From contig JACQPI010000132.1 in assembly GCA_016207585.1 (NCBI GenBank), forward strand, positions 1-5,490: DNA of 5,490 nucleotides, written 5' to 3'. The position numbers and the translations under genes were made by a program. The stretch comes from Elusimicrobiota bacterium. GTDB taxonomy: Bacteria > Elusimicrobiota > Elusimicrobia > UBA1565 > JACRDR01. Below the pieces are notes generated by a model. The model searched no databases, was not told where the DNA came from, and saw nothing but the letters and a program-made list of their open reading frames with translations. Positions 1 to 5,490 of this stretch are shown here, one piece after another. The stretch's first letter is position 1, and each line of letters begins with the position of its first letter.

Positions 1-195
1 CGTCCATTCGATGCGGCCGGAGTCCGGGGCGACAAGCCCGGCCAGGATCTTGAGAAGGGTCGTTTTCCCGGAGGCGTTGGGCCCTATCAGGCAGACGATA
101 TCTCCGGGAACCGCTTGAAGGGTGACTCGCTCCAAGGCCTGGACGGGACCGCCGGCGCCGGGGTAGGCCTTCGAGAGGTTTTCTACGCGCAGCAT
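1..195 (-). CDS. ABC transporter ATP-binding protein, N-terminal part (runs off left edge)
   Basis: This is the start of an ABC-type ATPase, the subunit that hydrolyses ATP on the cytoplasmic side to drive a membrane transporter. Only 65 codons lie in the window; the C-terminal part, with the signature (LSGGQ-type) motif, Walker B and switch His, is beyond the left edge. Seen directly: the opening MLRVENLSKAYPG is the usual first strand of the fold, with Tyr11 in the place of the adenine-stacking aromatic. A perfect Walker A, GPNASGKTT, lies at residues 38-46, followed by LLKILAGLVAPDSGRIEW. The ATG at 193-195 gives the normal family N-terminus. No well-placed ribosome binding site precedes it (GAGG ends only one base before the ATG), so translation may depend on the gene upstream. 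It follows the HD-GYP-like gene on the same strand after 25 bases, so the two are probably co-transcribed. The style resembles ATPases of ABC-2-type exporters, but the substrate cannot be told from this fragment. Confidence 0.93.
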   Translation of the reverse strand, partial: MLRVENLSKAYPGAGGPVQALERVTLQAVPGDIVCLIGPNASGKTTLLKILAGLVAPDSGRIEWT

Positions 196-220
196 GCCTC
201 GGCCGGCATCGGGCGCGGGG

Positions 221-1564
221 TCAATCGGTCCACCAGCGGCTCGCTTCGAACTGCAGCCGAAGCCTTGGGTCTTTGACGGCGATCTGCGTTTCGTCCACGG
301 CTTGGCTGACGTGGATGAGGGGGCGCTTGAGAAGGTTCACGATTTTCGGCGGGTCCTCTTTGGTCTTGTCCGCCTGGATTCGTATCTCTACGAGGGGGCG
401 CGTCGGGAATGATGGATTGACTTGGAGCACTCTTCCTATTTCATGGGTCGAGAGTCGGACGTAGGAACCGGGGGGATACAAGGAGAGCTGTTCCAAGAGG
501 GCCTTGAGGAGGTGGCGATCGAACTCCTCCGCGTTGTCCCGGAGAATAAGCTTGATGGCGTCGTGGGGGAGCATGGCGTTGCGCCAGTTTCTGGGATGGC
601 TCAACGCCTCGTAGATGTCGCAGAGGCCGATGATCTGCGCCCCCAGGTTGATTTTCTCTCTCCCGATTCCATGCGGATACCCGCTCCCGTTGGCTCTCTC
701 ATGGACCTGCCCGACTATTTCCGATAACATATTTTTAAGAGATTCTTCCGTGTTCTGTATGTGCCCGAGCAGTTCCTGGCTTGCCAAGGGATGCAGCCGG
801 ATTTCCTTGCGTTCCTCGGAGGTCAGCTCCCGGGGGGCTTGGGCCAGGTGGAGAAACCGGCTCATCCCCACCTCGTGCAGAAGGGCGGCGGTCCCCAGCA
901 GGATACGATCTTCCTCTTCCCAACCGAGACCGTCGGTCAAAAGCAGGGACAATGTCGCGACATTGACGGAATGCGCGTAGAAATAGCTGCTTGCCGTCGA
1001 GTATCGCGTGTTGATTGAGACATAGGGGTTTTCCTCTTGGATTTGCCGGAGCATCTCTTCCGAGATGGTCTTTAATTCGCCAAAGAGTTCCGGCGGGGGG
1101 GTCTGGGGGGATTGAAACAAATTCTTGATCGTTCGAATCGCGAGACCATAGAGAGCGTCTGCGGCCTCTTTGTGCCGGCTCAGTTTTTCGGGATCCGGAT
1201 CAACGTTCCTGCTTTTTGCCGGTATCGAGGGTTGCTCAAGCGGGGGGGGCGGTATTGCCTGCGCGGTGCCAGGCGGGCAATCTGCGCCTGGCGCCGCGGG
1301 GAAGGAAGTATATCCTATTCCCGCGGCGACGGGCGGGGGCTGTACCGGCGGGGTGGTTTTGTCAGTCTTGGCGGGTTCAACCACGGTCGGCCGCTTCCCA
1401 ACGGCTTCCGGCGGCGGCACTTCCTCGCGATAACGCTCGGTCGGAGGATCGAGATTTTCGACCGGCGGAGGCGGCGGCGGTTGAACCGCCGATTTTTCTT
1501 TTTTGGGAGGGGGCGGCTGCTGCGGAAGGGACTCTCTCTTTTTATCGAGGTCCGAAAACTTCAT
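221..1564 (-). CDS. HD-GYP-like signalling protein with proline-rich N-terminus and divergent metal-site residues
   Basis: The HD-GYP family is known for hydrolysing the second messenger cyclic di-GMP at a two- or three-metal site. Seen in this 447-residue protein: residues 1-125 are a low-complexity, proline-rich stretch with runs such as QPPPP, PPPPPP and IPPPP and no hydrophobic segment, so it is probably a disordered cytoplasmic arm. Residues 130-180 form a helical lead-in. The HD-GYP core spans about 190-355: His198 (AHSVNVA), His230-Glu231 (LLHEVGM), His258 (RLHP), His288 in HERANGSGYP (288-297) and Asp316 (LCDIYEAL). A small beta-rich tail at 362-420 (YPPGSYVRL, NPSFPTRPLVEI) matches what often follows HD-GYP cores. 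Oddities: the HD aspartate is Glu231, the following GK lysine is Met234, and the first His of HHE is Val287. GYP itself is intact. Activity may therefore be lost or altered, leaving a ligand-binding or protein-partner role. No ribosome binding site is evident at the ATG (1562-1564). It heads the minus-strand pair with the ABC ATPase. Confidence 0.9.
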   Translation of the reverse strand: MKFSDLDKKRESLPQQPPPPKKEKSAVQPPPPPPVENLDPPTERYREEVPPPEAVGKRPTVVEPAKTDKTTPPVQPPPVAAGIGYTSFPAAPGADCPPGTAQAIPPPPLEQPSIPAKSRNVDPDPEKLSRHKEAADALYGLAIRTIKNLFQSPQTPPPELFGELKTISEEMLRQIQEENPYVSINTRYSTASSYFYAHSVNVATLSLLLTDGLGWEEEDRILLGTAALLHEVGMSRFLHLAQAPRELTSEERKEIRLHPLASQELLGHIQNTEESLKNMLSEIVGQVHERANGSGYPHGIGREKINLGAQIIGLCDIYEALSHPRNWRNAMLPHDAIKLILRDNAEEFDRHLLKALLEQLSLYPPGSYVRLSTHEIGRVLQVNPSFPTRPLVEIRIQADKTKEDPPKIVNLLKRPLIHVSQAVDETQIAVKDPRLRLQFEASRWWTD

Positions 1565-1570
1565 TTAAAC

Positions 1571-1599
1571 ATGCTACTAAATTGACTGGGAGCCTTCAA
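1571..1599 (-). promoter_or_regulatory. Weak candidate promoter for the HD-GYP-like gene
   Basis: On the minus strand TTGAAG (1594-1599) and TAGCAT (1571-1576) are 17 bases apart, each matching 4 of 6 sigma-70 consensus bases. The predicted transcription start would fall at or next to the ATG at 1564, giving a nearly leaderless message, which agrees with the lack of a ribosome binding site. The match is weak and could be chance. Confidence 0.25.
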
Positions 1600-1643
1600 A
1601 CGACGACGATGGCAACGTGTCGAAAAATGAAACAAGTTTGATA

Positions 1644-1672
1644 TTGACAAATATAGGGAAGTCGCCAATACT
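1644..1672 (+). promoter_or_regulatory. Sigma-70-like promoter for the coiled-coil gene pair
   Basis: A perfect -35 box TTGACA (1644-1649) is followed after exactly 17 bases by AATACT (1667-1672), a 4 of 6 match to the -10 consensus. It lies in an AT-rich stretch quite unlike the flanking GC-rich coding DNA. The expected start of transcription is near 1679, leaving a leader of about 19 bases before the ATG at 1698. This supports that ATG as the true start of the next gene. Confidence 0.55.
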
Positions 1673-1673
1673 T

Positions 1674-1690
1674 ACTTGTCCCGAACAAGT
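1674..1690. promoter_or_regulatory. Operator-like inverted repeat at the predicted transcription start
   Basis: ACTTGT (1674-1679) and ACAAGT (1685-1690) form a perfect 6-base inverted repeat around CCCGA. It overlaps the predicted start of transcription and most of the short leader. The right arm within AACAAGTT (1684-1691) is repeated exactly as AACAAGTT at 1631-1638, upstream of the -35 box and 53 bases away, about five helical turns. This is the geometry of a repressor site with an auxiliary half-site. It could also be a small hairpin in the leader RNA. The cognate regulator is unknown and I recognise no known box. Confidence 0.4.
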
Positions 1691-1697
1691 TATTAAC

Positions 1698-4331
1698 ATG
1701 GAAAACGACTACTCGCATTTAGAGGGCATGGTCCACGACGTCACGAATCTCGATACCGCCCGCATGACCCTCCGGTGGGCCTTGGAGCGCCTTGCCGTCT
1801 TGGACCGCAAGAACCGCGACCTGGAGGAGGACCTGCGCCGTTCGCGCGAATCGCAGGCCGGCGCCGAAAAGGGCGCCCGGGATATGGAGGCCCGCATTTC
1901 CGCCCAGGCGCAGGCGTCGTCGGGCCGGGAAACGTTCTACCGCAAACTCGAAGAGATGGTGGCGGCGCTGTCCGAGGGGAAGGTGGACCTCGCGGGCATC
2001 GCCAAGCGGGAGGCGGACTTGGACCAGGCCCGCCAGAAAACGGTGGAGGAGTATCGGTCCAAGCTGGAGGAGCTGGAGCGCTCCCATCGCGAGATGATGT
2101 CGTATTGGGCCGACAAATTCCGGCAGATTCAGTCTTATGAGCCCCGAAAGCTGTCCGAGGCTTTGGTTCAATATGATGAATTCCGGAGGCATTTGGAGCA
2201 GGTTTATCAAGAACGGTTCGCCAAGCTTGAAAAAAGCGTCCATGAGAAGGAAGAGGCCCTCCTGCAGCGGGAACGCGAGATGGAGGCGAACGCGGCGCGG
2301 ACGCTCGACGAGGCCCGTCGTTTGGGCGAGCGGCAACGGACGGCCGAGTGGGAGCGCCAGCAACTTCAGGAACAGCGGGAGCGCCTGGAGGCCTGTCTCA
2401 AGGCGGCCGAGGCTCGTGTGGAGGAGCAGGAGCGGCTGCTCGTGGCGGCCGACCGGACTCGCTGGGAGGAGCTGTCGGCGCAGTTGGCGCAATCGCAACA
2501 TGCGCAGGCGCAGCGCCGGCAGGAATTGGAAACGCTCCGGGAGGAGAACCAGGCCGCTTTGGAACGTCGGACTCGCGAGATCGAGGCTCAGTTCGCGGAT
2601 CGAGGGGAGAGTTTGCGCGGGGAATATGAGAGCCGGCTGGCGGCCCAGAAGGCTGAGGGAGAACGGATCGCTCAGCGGATGAGAGAGGAATTCGAGGTCG
2701 GGGAAAAGGCGCTTCTTGAGGAAATATCGCGGCGGGACGCGGCGCAGAACGTCGCGCAGGAGGAGTCGCGGGCTCTGCGCGAATCCGCCGACCAGCGGAT
2801 CGCCGCCCTGAAGGCCGAGTTCGCGCAGGTTCGGGAATCGCTCGAGAAGCGGCACCAGGAAGAGATCGAGCGCGAAAAACATCTTCTGCGCCAAGAACTG
2901 GATCGTCAAAATGCGGCCTTGGAAGCTCTGGGCAAGGAACTGAAGGTCTCTCAAGACCGCCTGGCCCAAAACCATCTCCTGCGCGCCAAGGATGCGCAGG
3001 CCGTGCGCGCCGAATTGACCGCTGAATTCCGCCAAGTCCTCGAAGAACATGATCGAGAAGGGGCGAAGCGCCTTGAGACCGCGCGAAAGGATTGGGCGGC
3101 CGAAAGAGAGGGGCTCCTGGAGGAGCGGCAATTTAGAGACGCGCAAATTGAGTCCGCCCGCGGCGATGTCGCGCAGCTGCGCCAAGCGATGGACGCCCAA
3201 CGCCAGGCCTTGGAGCTGGATTTTGCCGGCCGCAGGGAAGCTCTGGAAGAGGAACAGCGTGGAGCTTTGCAGCGGGAGACGTCCCGTTTGCGGCTGGAGA
3301 TGGACGCGAAGGATGCCGTCATCGAGGATATCCGCAAACGCCTGAGTTCGGCGCAAGAGGAAGCGGTACGCGGGGCGGCCCAAGCCCAGGAGGCCCTGGA
3401 AGCGCAGCGGACCCGGATGACGGCGGATTTCCAACGGGTCCTGCGGGACCGTAGTTCGGAGGAGGCGACGCGACTCGAGGCTTTTCGAGAGGATTGGGAC
3501 GCGCAGCGGCGGCAATTGGAGGTCGAAAAAGACGGCCTGCGGCAGGAGTTGTCGGGGAGGCTGGAGCGGTTCAGGACGGCACTGGAGGAAGAGTACCGCA
3601 ATCGCGCGCAGGTCATCGAATCCCAGGCGGTCGAGAGCCGAAAACGCTCCGAGCTGCAGTGGGAGGCCGATCGGGAGAGCTTGCGCCAAGAGCTTTCCGC
3701 GCGCGAAGCCCAGCTTCAGGCGATGCGCCAGGAGCTCCTCGCTTTGGACCTGGAAACAAATACGCGGGAATCGAGTGCCGGCGCCAAGTATCGCGAGTCC
3801 CTCGCCCGCCAACAGGAGCAAGGTCTCCAGGTATTCAACCGGGCCTCCGATGAGCAAAGACAGGCATATGAAGCTCAGTTGAGGCAAAAAGACGATGCCC
3901 TGCGGAAATTGGAGCAGTCCCTGAAATCGATGGGGGAGAGCCTGGCGCAGGGTCTGCTCGAACGGCAGGCCCTGCAAGAGCTTCTGCGCACGCAATTGAC
4001 GGAGGAATTTCAGTCGGCTCTCAAGCTCCGCGCGCAGGAAGAGGTCTCCCGGCTGCGCGCCGCGACGGACCGGTGGGAGTCTGAGCGGGCGCAGTGGACC
4101 CAGCTGTTGTCGAATAAGGAGGCGGAGCTGGAGCAGCTTCGCGCGCGGGCTCAGTCCGAGCTGCACGCGATGAAGGCGGTTTGGACGCGGGAGCGAGAGG
4201 AGATCGTGGAAAAATTCGAAGAGGAATATCGTCGCAAACAGTCCACGCTTCTGGAGGCGTGCGAGCAGTATCGGCAGGAACTTGAGGCGCGCGAACGGGC
4301 CCTGGAGGGGCGGGAGAAAAAACATGGGTAA
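1698..4331 (+). CDS. Giant soluble coiled-coil protein with internal repeats, unknown function
   Basis: I do not recognise a named family. The 877-residue product is rich in Glu, Arg, Gln, Ala and Leu with heptad-like spacing almost throughout, as in long structural coiled coils. It has no signal peptide, membrane segment or nucleotide-binding motif. Residues 1-150 are the least repetitive part (SHLEGMVHDVTNLDTARMTL; SYWADKFRQIQSYEPRKL at 135-152), a possible docking head. Pro149 is the only proline, so the following 728 residues could be a nearly unbroken helix. Three ungapped 67-residue repeats lie at residues 404-470, 538-604 and 731-797, with two diverged copies. The frame is open back to a GTG at 1617, but those 27 codons are AT-rich, contain two prolines, lack a ribosome binding site and contain the promoter, so the ATG at 1698 is preferred, although it too lacks a clear ribosome binding site. 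The stop overlaps the next gene by 8 bases, so the two are probably translationally coupled. A scaffold, filament or spacer role is inferred. Confidence 0.85.
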   Translation: MENDYSHLEGMVHDVTNLDTARMTLRWALERLAVLDRKNRDLEEDLRRSRESQAGAEKGARDMEARISAQAQASSGRETFYRKLEEMVAALSEGKVDLAGIAKREADLDQARQKTVEEYRSKLEELERSHREMMSYWADKFRQIQSYEPRKLSEALVQYDEFRRHLEQVYQERFAKLEKSVHEKEEALLQREREMEANAARTLDEARRLGERQRTAEWERQQLQEQRERLEACLKAAEARVEEQERLLVAADRTRWEELSAQLAQSQHAQAQRRQELETLREENQAALERRTREIEAQFADRGESLRGEYESRLAAQKAEGERIAQRMREEFEVGEKALLEEISRRDAAQNVAQEESRALRESADQRIAALKAEFAQVRESLEKRHQEEIEREKHLLRQELDRQNAALEALGKELKVSQDRLAQNHLLRAKDAQAVRAELTAEFRQVLEEHDREGAKRLETARKDWAAEREGLLEERQFRDAQIESARGDVAQLRQAMDAQRQALELDFAGRREALEEEQRGALQRETSRLRLEMDAKDAVIEDIRKRLSSAQEEAVRGAAQAQEALEAQRTRMTADFQRVLRDRSSEEATRLEAFREDWDAQRRQLEVEKDGLRQELSGRLERFRTALEEEYRNRAQVIESQAVESRKRSELQWEADRESLRQELSAREAQLQAMRQELLALDLETNTRESSAGAKYRESLARQQEQGLQVFNRASDEQRQAYEAQLRQKDDALRKLEQSLKSMGESLAQGLLERQALQELLRTQLTEEFQSALKLRAQEEVSRLRAATDRWESERAQWTQLLSNKEAELEQLRARAQSELHAMKAVWTREREEIVEKFEEEYRRKQSTLLEACEQYRQELEARERALEGREKKHG
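2604..2723 (+). repeat. Diverged copy of the aromatic-x21-Trp coiled-coil module
   Basis: This stretch aligns without gaps to the second half of the clear module at 2907-3107, exactly 134 residues downstream. Tyr310 stands in for the conserved Phe and Phe332 for the conserved Trp. The shared E-G pair and the LLEE that follows the aromatic are in register. It is the weakest of the copies. Confidence 0.45.
2907..3107 (+). repeat. Coiled-coil module, copy 1 (residues 404-470)
   Basis: This is a 67-residue unit. Its first half has L/I at unit positions 5, 8 and 12. Its second half reads RAELTAEF...RLETARKDW with Phe444 and Trp466. It aligns without a gap to the units at 3309-3509 and 3888-4088. 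Conserved second-half positions are R, T, F, L, E, R-L, W and R. Tryptophan in a fixed position is unusual in a long coiled coil. Confidence 0.75.
3309..3509 (+). repeat. Coiled-coil module, copy 2 (residues 538-604)
   Basis: This unit starts KDAVIEDIRKRL and continues RTRMTADF...RLEAFREDW, with Phe578 and Trp600. It lies exactly 134 residues after copy 1, with no gap needed across 67 residues. Confidence 0.75.
3573..3674 (+). repeat. Half copy of the coiled-coil module
   Basis: RTALEEEY...LQWEADR aligns with the second half of the module, with Tyr633 for Phe and Trp655 at the same 22-residue distance. The first half is not recognisable. It sits 55 residues after copy 2 and 138 before copy 3, which explains the longer gap between those copies. 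Confidence 0.55.
3888..4088 (+). repeat. Coiled-coil module, copy 3 (residues 731-797)
   Basis: This unit starts KDDALRKLEQSL and continues LAQGLL then RTQLTEEFQSAL...RLRAATDRW, with Phe771 and Trp793. The LAQ triplet 22 residues before the Phe matches copy 1 exactly in position. The unit lies 193 residues after copy 2. Confidence 0.75.
4312..4316 (+). promoter_or_regulatory. Ribosome binding site inside the upstream gene's 3' end
   Basis: GGGAG ends seven bases before the ATG at 4324, and GGAGGGG lies just upstream at 4304-4310. It is the clearest ribosome binding site in the window and fixes the start of the membrane-anchored coiled-coil gene. It is read while ribosomes finish the upstream gene. 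Confidence 0.75.
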
Positions 4332-5490
4332 ATCTAGCGATGATCTGCGCAGGATGCTCCATTCGATGTATTTGGCTCAGAAGACCAAGGGGGACGATCC
4401 CTCCCAGCGTCCCTCCCGGACTCCCGACAAACTTCAAGCGGGGCCGTCCGTCGCGATCTCCATGGGCCCGCGCATGCGCATCGTGTGGCTCATGGCCGGC
4501 ACGGGAGGCTGCGCCGTGCTGGGCCTCGTCGGATTGGGGCTTTCGCAGGGAGCCCTGGTCGCCCTCGGCCTGGTCGGGAGCCTGATCGGCGCGGCGACGG
4601 CGGTCTTCTTGTGGAAGGAAAAGGAGTTTCGGGCCGGAGGGGCGACGACCACGGATGCGGCGATCGAGGTGATCCGCCGAAAATCCTTGGAGATGGAGCG
4701 GGACCGCCTGCGGGAGGAGCTGGAGGACACGCATGGATCGCTTCAGAACCTAAACGACAAGATATTGAACCTTCACGAGGAGCTCGTGCGCGCGCGCGCC
4801 GAGAAGGCCGAGTGGCTCGCGGATAAGGAAAAGGAAATCCGCGGGCAGGCGGAGACGGAAATGGCGCATATGCGCCGGGAGTTCGAGCTTGAAAGGGAAA
4901 ATCTGAAAAAAACGGCGCTCAACAAAGAAAGGCACGATATCGATATACTGCACCACGAGGCGAGCGATAGGGAAAAGCTGCTGGAGGATTCGCTGCGCCA
5001 GGAGATCGAGCAGTCGAAAAAAGAGCTGGCGAACCGCGAGGATCGCTTGAAGCAGCTCAGCGCCGAAATCGTGAAGCTTCAGGACGCTTTGGACCGGAGC
5101 ACGATCTCGGCGCCGGTCGGCCTGGCCGAGCAGGCCGTGGCTCAAAACAAGGCGCTGGAAGAGGAGCGGAAATCCTTTCAAAAGAGGTTCCAGGATCAGG
5201 AAGCGGCATTCCAGAAAAGGGTGCAGGAGATCGAGGCGGCCCACGCCCGGGACCGGCGGGAACTGGAAATGAAGCTGGAGGAGTTGAACGCAGGCACGAT
5301 GAGGCTGCAGGAGGCTCTGGACCGCAAGGTCGTCAGCTCATCGAGCGAGGTGGCGAGCCACCTGGAGGAAGCGCGCAACGCCTTCCAGGTGCAAAAAGAG
5401 GTCCTGCAGCGCAAGCTGGCCGAGCAGGAGACCCGTTATCGAAAGATGCTGGAGGACCAGGAGGAGCAGTCCAATGCGCAAAAACTGGAG
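4324..5490 (+). CDS. Membrane-hairpin coiled-coil protein, C-terminus beyond right edge
   Basis: The frame is open from the ATG at 4324 to the last base of the window: 389 codons without a stop. I recognise no family. Residues 1-50 are polar, with a short helix (DLRRMLHSMYLAQK) and a proline-containing linker. Residues 51-73 (MRIVWLMAGTGGCAVLGLVG) and 77-97 (ALVALGLVGSLIGAATAVFL) are two glycine-rich membrane helices joined by a tight SQG turn. With Arg50 and Arg52 before and KEKEFR after the hairpin, both ends should be cytoplasmic. From about residue 110 onward it is charged coiled coil, broken near 259-266 (STISAPVG) and 336-342 (VVSSSSE). These breaks follow a repeated LQ(D/E)ALDR motif, defining a 76-residue repeat. 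The start overlaps the upstream stop by 8 bases behind a good ribosome binding site, so expression is probably coupled. A membrane anchor or receptor for the soluble coiled-coil partner is inferred. Tethers with similar hairpin-plus-coil design also occur in polysaccharide chain-length and division proteins, but none is matched here. Confidence 0.85.
   Translation, partial: MGKSSDDLRRMLHSMYLAQKTKGDDPSQRPSRTPDKLQAGPSVAISMGPRMRIVWLMAGTGGCAVLGLVGLGLSQGALVALGLVGSLIGAATAVFLWKEKEFRAGGATTTDAAIEVIRRKSLEMERDRLREELEDTHGSLQNLNDKILNLHEELVRARAEKAEWLADKEKEIRGQAETEMAHMRREFELERENLKKTALNKERHDIDILHHEASDREKLLEDSLRQEIEQSKKELANREDRLKQLSAEIVKLQDALDRSTISAPVGLAEQAVAQNKALEEERKSFQKRFQDQEAAFQKRVQEIEAAHARDRRELEMKLEELNAGTMRLQEALDRKVVSSSSEVASHLEEARNAFQVQKEVLQRKLAEQETRYRKMLEDQEEQSNAQKLE
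5077..5304 (+). repeat. 76-residue coiled-coil repeat, first copy (residues 252-327)
   Basis: The copy begins LQDALDRSTISAP and aligns without gaps to the one starting at 5305. Shared positions include LQ, ALDR, Ser four residues later, a later Ala, and QE near unit position 41. Each unit begins with a coil end, then a short Ser/hydrophobic break, then a new coil. Confidence 0.55.
5305..5490 (+). repeat. 76-residue coiled-coil repeat, second copy (cut by window edge)
   Basis: The copy begins LQEALDRKVVSSSSEV and shows 62 of the expected 76 residues (328-389). The array may continue beyond the window. Confidence 0.5.

Noticed and set aside
1476..1506. GC-rich hairpin GGCGGTTGAACCGCC followed by T-runs, resembling a plus-strand terminator
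   Set aside because: It lies inside the minus-strand HD-GYP-like gene, where proline codons and AAA/AAG lysine codons explain it. No plus-strand transcript is expected to reach it.
1561..1572. A three-codon frame ATG-TTT-AAA-TGA on the minus strand overlapping the HD-GYP-like start codon
   Set aside because: A minimal frame of this size is likely chance and has no ribosome binding site, although the ATGA overlap is the form used in translational coupling.
194..1585. Several plus-strand open frames opposite the HD-GYP-like gene
   Set aside because: They are low-complexity Arg, Gly and Pro-rich shadows of a gene with clear family motifs on the other strand.
1582..1610. Second plus-strand promoter candidate, TTGACT then 17 bases then GACGAT
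   Set aside because: The -10 box matches only 3 of 6 bases, and a better promoter lies at 1644-1672.
1719..4325. An 868-codon open frame on the minus strand opposite the coiled-coil gene
   Set aside because: It mirrors the real gene's codons: Glu, Gln and Arg codons read backwards give Leu, Pro and Arg-rich text with no domain. It has no ribosome binding site and fully overlaps a gene with clear protein repeats.
1698..4331. Possible SMC or Rad50-type ATPase because of the long coil
   Set aside because: There is no Walker A, Walker B or hinge domain at either end; the coil runs to the C-terminus.
4021..4734. Minus-strand open frame of 237 codons across the junction of the two coiled-coil genes
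   Set aside because: It overlaps two well-supported plus-strand frames, has proline- and arginine-rich shadow composition and shows no motif.

Overview
This is a GC-rich bacterial chromosomal window with dense, short-gap gene packing. A cytoplasmic-membrane hairpin protein, an HD-GYP-type signalling protein and an ABC ATPase suggest a free-living, probably Gram-negative or deep-branching uncultured bacterium. Nothing in the window fixes the phylum. I see no RNA genes, insertion sequences or CRISPR, and no sign of recent transfer.

The layout is two divergent gene pairs. On the minus strand, reading right to left, an HD-GYP-family protein of 447 residues (221-1564) is followed after 25 bases by the N-terminal 65 codons of an ABC transporter ATPase (1-195, running off the left edge). 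On the plus strand, a very long, almost proline-free coiled-coil protein of 877 residues (1698-4331) overlaps by 8 bases a second coiled-coil protein that begins with a membrane hairpin (4324 to the right edge, 389 codons seen, no stop reached). The 133-base divergent gap (1565-1697) is AT-rich against its surroundings. It holds a good sigma-70-like promoter for the plus pair, an inverted repeat at the predicted transcription start, and a weaker candidate promoter for the minus pair.

The most interesting content is the plus-strand pair. The large soluble coiled coil contains at least three ungapped copies of a 67-residue module with a conserved Phe-x21-Trp signature, plus two more diverged copies. 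It has one proline in 877 residues. Its overlapping partner carries a two-helix membrane anchor and a cytoplasmic coiled coil with its own 76-residue repeat. Together they look like a filament, spacer or scaffold pair, one soluble and one anchored to the inner face of the membrane. I recognise neither as a named family. The neighbouring HD-GYP-like protein has a long proline-rich disordered N-terminus and has lost several of the usual metal-site signature residues, so it may be a binding or regulatory protein rather than an active phosphodiesterase. A functional link between the two divergent pairs is inference from proximity and a possible shared control region.
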